Assembly: GCA_003427395.1 (NCBI GenBank)
Contig: BFEA01000068.1
Span: 3,713,253-3,751,248, forward strand
DNA: 37,996 nucleotides
Origin: Chara braunii
Lineage: Eukaryota; Streptophyta; Charophyceae; Charales; Characeae
Direction of reading: 5' to 3'
The notes below the pieces were generated by a model. The model did no database searches. It worked only from the letters and a program-made list of their open reading frames with translations, and had not been told where the DNA came from. This document shows positions 30,491 through 37,996 of this stretch, piece after piece; the stretch's first letter is position 1, and every line of letters begins with the position of its first letter. Both the position numbers and the translations under genes were made by a program.

Positions 30491-31140
30491 TCATTCAGTT
30501 GTTCGTTCATTCATTGAGTCGGACTGGACCTTCACTCAGTTGCTGCTTCTCATGTGTGTCCATCTCTTCTCTCTCTCTCTCACCATCTCAGCACGTGCTC
30601 TCCGCACGCGTGTCACATTGGTATCGGGGCGGGTTTTGAACCTTTGCTCCCTCCCTCCCTCCCTTCCTCTCTCGCTATCCCGTGATCACAAACAGTTATC
30701 CGCAAGCTCGTTTTTGCAGTTGCACCTGGTCCGTCACCGCGACCAGGTACGTTCTTCATCCAAGCTAACGCCTTTCTCCTCGGCAACCTCCACAACGACG
30801 GTACTCCAGATGCTGCGGTCACCCTACTGGTCGGCGACATCGATCTGCTGCCACGTGTACCCTGGTTCATCCTTCGCCCTTCGCTCCTATAGATTGAATT
30901 GCCAGTGAAGTGCATGCATAATACTAGAGAGAGCGTGAAGACGTGCGCATGAAGGAGCAACAACGACGAAAAGTGCATAAGGAAGGATGAAAGTGCACAG
31001 AGAGAAAGGAGATGAGCGTACACGAAGATGGCGGATATGTCGTAGAAAAGGTTGACTCATATATTAGGATGGAGAGATGGATCATACGAATGAGGAATTA
31101 GGAGCAGGAATAGAGTGAGAGCGCGAGAAGGAAAGAAGAA
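30491..31140. other. no recognised gene
   Basis: Overlapping frames of 136-141 codons on both strands (30483-30908 plus, 30613-31023 minus) without motifs; they are best read as composition-driven. Confidence 0.3.
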
Positions 31141-31150
31141 AGAGATAAAA

Positions 31151-31240
31151 AGAAGAAGAAGAAGAGAAAGGAATAAGAAGAAGAAGAAGAAGTAGAAGAA
31201 GAAGAAGAAGAAGAAGAAGAAGAAGAAGAGGAGGAGGAGG
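31151..31240 (+). repeat. (GAA)n microsatellite
   Basis: Interrupted GAA repeats, 90 bp, passing into GAG repeats. Purine-only on the plus strand. Confidence 0.9.
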
Positions 31241-32629
31241 GTCCGGGGAAAGAGAAGGGAGGCGAGCGAAGGTAGAGTGGAACACGTATCCTGATAGCAA
31301 CCACACTCTCATGGTAAAAGTTCCCACTTACTCCACACCTCTCAAGTCATTTCACAAAGTCGATCTAAATGTAATGGTAGATATGGACGGTTGGGGTGTA
31401 GTTAGAGTGCGCATGGGATTGAGAGAGAGAAAACAAATACGAGAAAATTAGTAATGCATGTGGCAAGCGTGACGCGACGCAAACGATGAGCGTGAGCAAA
31501 ACGAGAACGCGGGAGCAAAAGCAAAGGAGGAAGACGTGAGCGAGGGAGAGTTACAACTAAAGCTAGGAAAGAGGAAACACGTGGTGGAAAGGAGAAATAT
31601 GTGCATCATAAAAAGGAAGGAATTAATCAGACAAGTGCGAATAAAGAATAAGGAACAAATGCGTGGTGAAGAGGAAAATGAACATATCGTAATTCGGAAG
31701 AAAGCATCGGGCAGATAGCATTTAACGAAGAAGAAAATGGAGGAGGGTGGAAGAGGTCCGCGCTAAACAGTGAGTGACTTACCGTTGGAGTGAACGAAGG
31801 AGATGTTGCCCTACTGAAAGTTGAGCAGTTGTAGACAGTGTGGTGGTCGCCCTCTTCTCGTTAGGTCGAGTTGTAGTGGTTGCTTGATTCCCACAAATGC
31901 CCGTGTTATTCTCTTCTGCTTTTTCATTTCATCCGGGCCAAAAATATGGCAAGGTACGTACTTGGTACCATATACCTACCACGATTCGTTAAAAGAGAAA
32001 AAAAGGAGGAGATTAACGGAGGGAAATGTACCTTGGTCGTAGTGGTCGTCTCTGTTGGCTGCCGGTCGTTTCCTTTGTCTAGTCGTGATCGTCTTCCTCG
32101 TAACTAAGGTGCCAACTTTCCCGTCATAAATGGCAAATTAGGCAGTATGCTCCGCTTGGGTAACGAAGCATATGAGAGATGGAGAGAGAAAGTAGGTACC
32201 TTAAACCGAATCTGTGATGTGGGGTGCTTACCGCCGACTTTGATTACAACGCACCCTTAATTTGACTGCACCGAACCTGAAAGATAGATTGTATACATTT
32301 CATTTATTTTATTATTATTATTATCATTTATTATTATTGCTTTGTTACTACTATTACTATTATTGTTGGTAACTGCACTCATTTTTGCTTCTAATCATTT
32401 CGAGATGATAGCCATGGACACACGGGTAAAAATTGCACATTTGTCATACCCGCCATAATGGCTATTATATGGTCGAGGAAGCTCTCTTTTATTTATTACT
32501 ACATGTGTCACTTTAAATATTATTTCATCCCGATTTAGCCACAAATACGGCCACGCAGGCCAGGTACACTCTCACGTGCACATTGTCAAGAAAGAAAGGG
32601 AGAGGTGACGAGGGGGATGAAGAGTACGG

Positions 32630-32632
<3 letters not shown>

Positions 32633-32692
<60 letters not shown>
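32633..32692 (+). repeat. (GA)n microsatellite
   Basis: About 30 GA dinucleotides followed by poly(A). Confidence 0.95.
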
Positions 32693-32696
<4 letters not shown>

Positions 32697-33505
32697 AAAA
32701 AAAAAAAGAGGTTGTAGAAAGAAGAAAAAACTCGTAGAAAGAGAGAGGGATGAAGAGGAAGAGGAAAAGAGGTGTGCTTACGTGGTGTACCCTGCCTTGA
32801 TGCCTAAAACAAGAACTTAGATGAAGCAGGTTCTAAAGCAAATCTTGGATAATGCTCGACAGAGAGATTCGGATCCAATCGGCGACTTTACCTTGGAATT
32901 CATGTCTGCCTGAAAGCAACGGTATCGGACCGGAAACATGGCTTGTATGCATTGAATGATCGTTCTGATATCACTGATAATATTTATTATTATGATTATC
33001 ATTATTATTCTTAATTATTATTATTATTATTATTATTGTTCTCTTGCATTTGCAATCATACCTGACCATGATTATGGCCAGATAGGCGTAGGTAAAGCTG
33101 CACATTGCTCGTGCTTGGCGACTATGGCCTCTGTAGTAGGAAGAAGGTTCTCTCTTACTTATTGTTATTACTGTTGTTATTATTTTCATGGCGATTTCAT
33201 TTTGATCTAACCACGAAATTGGTTAGGTACACTTGAAAAAACAAGAAGAAGAGAAGCACGCGAGATAGGTTGAAGAAGTGAAGGAGAAGAGGAGAAAGAA
33301 GGAGAGAGAACATGCAGTGCGTGAGAAAGGAGTTATACGGTGAGATGGACAAGAGGAAGGCGCTAAACAGAGGAGGGAAGGACTAAATGTCGACTAGGTA
33401 GGAGGTGACGAAGAGCAGAGGAAGGTGGAAAGAGTGACGAATATTAAAAAACTATGAAAAATGGGAGATGGAGGAAGAAGAAGAAGAAGCAGAAGAAGAA
33501 GCAGA

Positions 33506-33510
<5 letters not shown>

Positions 33511-33570
<60 letters not shown>
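33511..33570 (+). repeat. (GA)n microsatellite
   Basis: About 30 GA dinucleotides, preceded by GAAGAAGCA repeats. Confidence 0.95.
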
Positions 33571-33574
<4 letters not shown>

Positions 33575-33600
33575 CACGTACTTTATGTATAGGAAATAGT

Positions 33601-34338
33601 TTGCATGGCAGCGTAGTCATGCACACTAGTCATTCAAGTTTGCTTGAGTGTTTCCTGGTTGCAAGTCGTAGTATATGCTACTTTACTAAGTAGGATAAGT
33701 TTACCAGAGGGGTGATATTGGATATATTGTTGTTGGTGGCAAGAAGAGATTGTCTACTACATTTGAGTTCAGTTGAAATGCTCTTATTAAGATTGTATCA
33801 CAATGCCCATTGCTTTCGGTCAGGTACACGACTATCTGGTTATCAATGTGGTTCCATAACTTGCCCTACCTGCCAGGCCGCCAATGCTGCCCCCCCCCCC
33901 CCCTTTCTTCCACCCTTGGGGCAGTGAGGGGTGTGCCTAGCCCCACAATGTCTCTTGTGCGACTTCGCCCTGCAACACATCAAAACAAGGAAGTGATACA
34001 AGATGAGAAGCAACAAAACGACAATGGCCAATACATACACACACCCTCTTCACAGATCTGCCATAGGGCGAAGGGGAGAAGATGCGACGACATGCCCACT
34101 TCCAGCAGGACCGCTTCACAACTATAACCGACTCCTACCTCCCCCCACTATGGACAACATAACGCGCCTTGATTGCACCACACAGTTGGCAGAGGTGCCA
34201 ACATGCATGACCACTATGGTGTTTGTCATGTCTTGAACTTCATACCCAGGTTCTTCCACAAGGTAGACTGTCACAGTGACATCTAGACGAGGATGGCAAT
34301 ATTTGAGTATTGGACTGTTGCGCCACCACCCACCTCTC
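33601..34338. other. no recognised gene
   Basis: Frames of 71-105 codons (33712-33927, 33810-34127) without motifs. A 14-base C run lies near 33890. Confidence 0.3.
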
Positions 34339-34618
34339 ACTCCTTGCCCCTTGCCAAGTAGAGCCTGCCTAGTCTCCACACCACCCCAGCGGTGATTGCC
34401 CAATGGTGGTTGCCAATAGACACTCTACCAGCCTAATACTTGCTCCCCGGACCCAATAATAACGGAGTCCGAGGTGGACCCCCCTTCCACGCTCCTCACC
34501 AAGTAGAACCTGCCAAGTCTCCACACCACCCCACTACAGTTGTGTTTGCCCCATGATGGTGGTTGCCAATGGACACTTTATCTGCCCATTGCCCGCTCCC
34601 CAATAATAATTGAGGCCA
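34339..34618 (+). repeat. two-copy tandem repeat, unit about 149 bp
   Basis: 34339-34481 and 34488-34618 share CAAGTAGA(G/A)CCTGCC, AGTCTCCACACCACCCCA, GGTGGTTGCCAAT(A/G)GACAC and CAATAATAA in order. A 127-codon frame (34540-34923) begins inside the second copy and has no known domain. Confidence 0.8.
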
Positions 34619-36918
34619 GGGCCGCCATGGTGGAGCGAAATGGACCACTGCACATCCACAACTACATGAAGCCGATCGTTGGACATGTTTGTGCAACGAC
34701 TCTTTTTTCGGTTTTGTGTTTGTTTTCCTTCCATAGCAAGCACCTTAGGGAGGCTCCTTCCAAAATGGCAGGGTGTTCTAATATTTGGAAGGATATTTTC
34801 TTTCACGGTTTTCGCATAGAGAATATGCGATATGGGATTATGGACGAGTGCCTATACGGTTTTTTGGAAGATTCTTCAATGTTAGATATATGCAAACATA
34901 CCCAAACACTGACTACGTGTTAAAAAACTAATCAATATTGTGGGTTGTTGAACCCCTTTTCCAGGACGTGCTGCTCCCGCAAATAAGATTGGAGCCATCC
35001 AACAGTGGCCCCCAACTAGGGAGGTGCCTGCATCATTCCGGATAGGGGAAGAACTATAAGAGGAGGAGCCAGAGGAGGTGTGGCGTTCTAACCTCACACC
35101 CCGTGGTGTCCGAGTCTTCCCGATCGAGTACTAAAATACAGGAAAAAAAACTTGAAAGAACAACAAAAATGGGGTGTGTCGATGATTTTTTGGTAGAACT
35201 GAAATCTTCCGTATGGTCCCTGTTTTATAGAGAAATGGTCATCGCCAAGCAGGAAAAGCGGGCGCGCGTAATTGTCAACATCTATCTAATCCAAAAGTAT
35301 CATCGAACTTCCATGGGGGATACGAGACAACTTTTTGAACAGAAAGACAAGGGTACGGACGTGGGATCACGCTTTTGAATAAAATCTCACTGTTGCTCAC
35401 CACAGAGTTCAGAATCCGACGTGGAAGGCCACAGTCTAATCGCTCTTTCTTTGAACTCATCCTCTCCAAGTATCAGATAGTGGAATCGTTTTTCCTATAA
35501 TGCTTTATGCAGCGGCAATCGATGCAAAGAGTGTTAGGCCAATGGGGTGCCATTGCCGGTCACAGGATGATAATCAACTCATTGCAGGGTAATAACAAGG
35601 AATAAGGAGGAAAATGAGTATCAACAATCACAAATCCAGCACCCATGAACCCATAACACCTCGTTTCCGGAGGGAAATAATAGTGTGCTCCGATCTTTGC
35701 GCCGATCGCGTACGTTTCACTTGGATACACGTGACCTATCCTTGTTATACGATAACAAACATTGTGAGGGTACGAAAGGTCGGCGCTCAGTCGGAGATGT
35801 GTGGTTACTCCACCTAACATAACCTCGTTAGTTTTCGTTTGTCTACTCAATCCGTCATTTTATCCGCCTTCATTTGAGGGAAGAAAGAAGACACAGACAA
35901 AGTTGAGTTAATCTACCAAAAAAAACAATAAAACCGAAATCACATTTCATTCAAGATACCAAAACAGCAGATCAATTATACAAAAAAATGTTTATTCTTC
36001 AACCCTCTGGTACGTGACTGGGTTCGTTAAACAAAACTTCGATCATAAAAAAGGAAAGGAATAGACACAGAAGATTATCAACACTTCAATCACTATCATA
36101 AACTCACACCATGCATCCGAGTCATACCAAAAAGGGGCAGGAAGAGAAACGCAAGGTTGCATATCCTATGTCCACGCTAGTCTCTTCAATTCGATGATGC
36201 TCATGCCTGCAAGATCAGATCGAACTAGTAAAGAGACAAGCGGGGTGGTAACTTAGATACAAATTGCAACAAAGAAGTCGTTATATCATCCAATCATTTA
36301 GAGAGGGAAAAAGTGTTGACAAAGTTGTGACTTGAACTTCGTCAAAAATAACATACACCAATATACAGACATGCCAGGAAATGCGAAAGAGATCGGCGTC
36401 TTGACGTAAACATAGTTTCTAAAATGAGATGAAACGAACGAGAAATCAAGGTGCAAAAACTTTTTGCTCTCATGTCATGGCCCCATGTTATGCAACCACT
36501 TGTCAACACACACACTTTCCTTACTTAGGCATTGGCGATCCCGACCACCATGTACCAAGCTCCGTTCCATAGCGATTGTCATCTCGCTAACATAGTATCT
36601 ACGCCAACTCACCCAGATTCTGCAGTCCGTCGCGACCATCAAACACGCAGCCTCGCAACACTATAGTCAGCTCGTCAGGACTTTCTGACTCGTCGATCAT
36701 CACATCATCTAGCCACTACTTCCCGGAAGTTGGCAGATGAGTTGATAGAGAGTTTTTCGGATGTGCTTGCGGATTTAATAATTGCAAAGAGGGAAGTAAA
36801 AGACAAGAGAGAGGGAAGGAGAAGGGCTCAAAGAGAGGGGGAAGGGAAGAGGTATTAGTCACCTTGGGAAAACCATATTGATCCGCACAAGTCACTTCGC
36901 AACCAATTAGATCAAAGT
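34619..36918. other. no recognised gene
   Basis: Plus frames at 34540-34923 and 35103-35378 read as plausible protein but match no family I know. The rest (35380-36900) has only short AT-driven frames. No structured repeat was found. Confidence 0.3.
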
Positions 36919-37624
36919 GTGAAGGGATTAGTGTCTCCTTACACGCTACCGTTTGATGTCTCGAAGGATGGGATCGGTAGGGTCTTCCTGTACGAGGACG
37001 AAGGCGGGAAAGGAGAGGGGGCAGAGAGCGGTGTGGTGCAGAACCAAGATTCAAATGAAGAGAGAGAGAGAGAGAATGATGCGCAAAGAAAAATTGATAA
37101 AAAACAGTTACGAGTTAAAAAAAGAATGCGTGAAGGAGAAAGGGTGAAAATGACTTGGGATATAGCGGGAGGCGGGGGAAGCTTCCATGCATGGTGCCGA
37201 CGCGAAAACAAAAAAGCACCAAAACAGTTACGCTTCGTCCAATCCAACTCTAAAACTAGTCCAAGATTTGAACAATTCAAAAGCAATATTTGCATGCGGA
37301 ATTAAACGTGCGAAGTCCTACCCCTATTCAAATTCTTTCAGAAAATTCATCGAGTTTTCCAAGGCGGATTTGGGAACAGTTATGTACAAGAAAGGACACG
37401 TCAGCGAGAAGTGCGGCCGCAAAATCGAGAGCTCCAAACTGCCAAAAAGAAATCCTAGTGCGCTCGCTAAGGGGCACGTAATACTACGTAAAGTTGAGGA
37501 AAACCAAAATTCAAAAAATCCTGAGAAAACGAGAACACTCCGAAGTAAGGAGGTCTCGATGGCCATTGGTCCCATGCATTACCCGCAAGCCCGAAAAGAA
37601 GGTCGGCCGAAAAGAAAAGAGTAG
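36919..37624 (+). other. two overlapping unrecognised plus frames (128 and 145 codons)
   Basis: 36919-37305 is Glu/Arg/Lys-rich in its middle. 37187-37624 is basic, with a half zinc-knuckle look (KKGHVSEKCGRK) whose two leading cysteines are absent. Their frames overlap by about 120 bases. They could be remnants of a gag-like ORF, but evidence is thin. Confidence 0.25.
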
Positions 37625-37699
37625 CAGAATACAGACTTCAAAAGTTTGTTCAACCAAAAAGTTGGCGCGTCACAAGCAAGAGAAGGGAGGGCATGAAAA

Positions 37700-37850
37700 T
37701 GAGGGTTGCTGGCAGTGCTGGGGCGATGCCCCATCTGTGGAGGTTTAGCTCTTGTTTCCAGTATTTTTTCAACGTCGTCACATACTGTCCTTGAGATTTT
37801 GAGATCGGATGGTGGGGAGTTGTGCATTGACTTACCGTGAGGGCACGGGT
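37700..37850 (-). mobile_element. possible SINE-like repeat, second copy of the 10150 family
   Basis: Similar to 10150-10260 over about 50 bases (TTTCCAGTATTTTTTCAACG block and flanks). The box B position is degraded here (CAACTCCCCACC on the minus strand). Only the shared block is certain. Confidence 0.3.
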
Positions 37851-37996
37851 GCGCAGGCCGTAGGTCGTTTGTTTATGTGGTTCGGGAAGGGTAAGGTAGC
37901 GAATCTGTTGTATGTATGTTTTGTCATGTTCGCTATACACAACTCGAAGAGAGTGTGTGTGGGGGGTCCCGGTTGATGCCTTATTCACGATGTTCA

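Larger units (their letters stand above)
31760..33600 (+). repeat. degenerate tandem units of about 600-660 bp
   Basis: A block with TTTCATCC/GCCA-AAATA(T/C)GGC and AGGTAC recurs at about 31922-31960, 32522-32570 and 33183-33230. Each is followed by a purine-rich stretch that becomes (GA)n in units two and three (32633-32692, 33511-33570), and then by a GTG(A/C)TTAC-like word. Units two and three also share (TTA)n and a GAGGAAG/AGAAGG plus TTCTCTCTTA-like phrase. Short frames here are filler. Confidence 0.5.

Overview
The window reads as nuclear DNA from a large, repeat-rich eukaryotic genome. I see no intact protein-coding gene and no bacterial-style gene layout. A plant-type U6 snRNA copy, tRNA-derived SINEs, three foldback elements bounded by 9-10 bp duplications (Mutator-like), long (TC)n/(GA)n tracts and Penelope-like retroelements together point to the green lineage. 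A charophyte alga such as Chara would fit, but that is an inference and not a demonstrated assignment.

The main object is a decayed Penelope-like element (PLE) at 895-8573. Its order is: an upstream partial copy of its own 3' end (895-2230, a pseudo-LTR); a leader with TTA and TTC microsatellites; a gag-like segment with a CCHC zinc knuckle, a charged helical stretch, a proline-rich stretch and a short SAP-like motif (2642-4505); a GIY-YIG endonuclease remnant (4606-4914); a linker with a CxC motif; a reverse transcriptase (to about 7542); and a 3' UTR repeating the pseudo-LTR. Endonuclease ahead of RT plus the CxC linker is the permuted arrangement known from the N-terminal-endonuclease PLEs (Naiad/Chlamys clade). 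Both copies of the 3' end carry a well-formed hammerhead ribozyme motif, which that clade was reported to lack. Both outer ends abut (CAA)n sequence, in line with microsatellite targeting. A second, divergent PLE remnant lies at 23576-24540.

The rest is layered repeats. 1-877 and about 9160-9570 look like poly(A)-ended 3' tails of retrotransposons. 9753-9935 and 17451-17831 are foldback MITEs and 18852-19585 is a larger foldback element with an internal 37-bp minisatellite. 15986-16116 is a U6 retropseudogene with an A-rich tail and an 11-bp target duplication. 16865-17329 is a full tRNA-derived SINE with an 8-bp duplication. A long unidentified non-coding repeat occurs at 13150-15960 and again, split, at 24543-26440 plus 28440-28790. 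20397-20629 and 21430-22650 are long inverted structures, the latter combining a degenerate 26-bp satellite with a central palindrome.

From about 29 kb to the end there are low-complexity tracts, SINE-like fragments, a roughly 600-bp degenerate tandem unit and a two-copy 149-bp tandem repeat. Open frames there are short and unrecognised. One 350-base N gap (12205-12554) sits inside a (CT)n tract, and 27227-27292 has scattered Ns in a poly-T tract.
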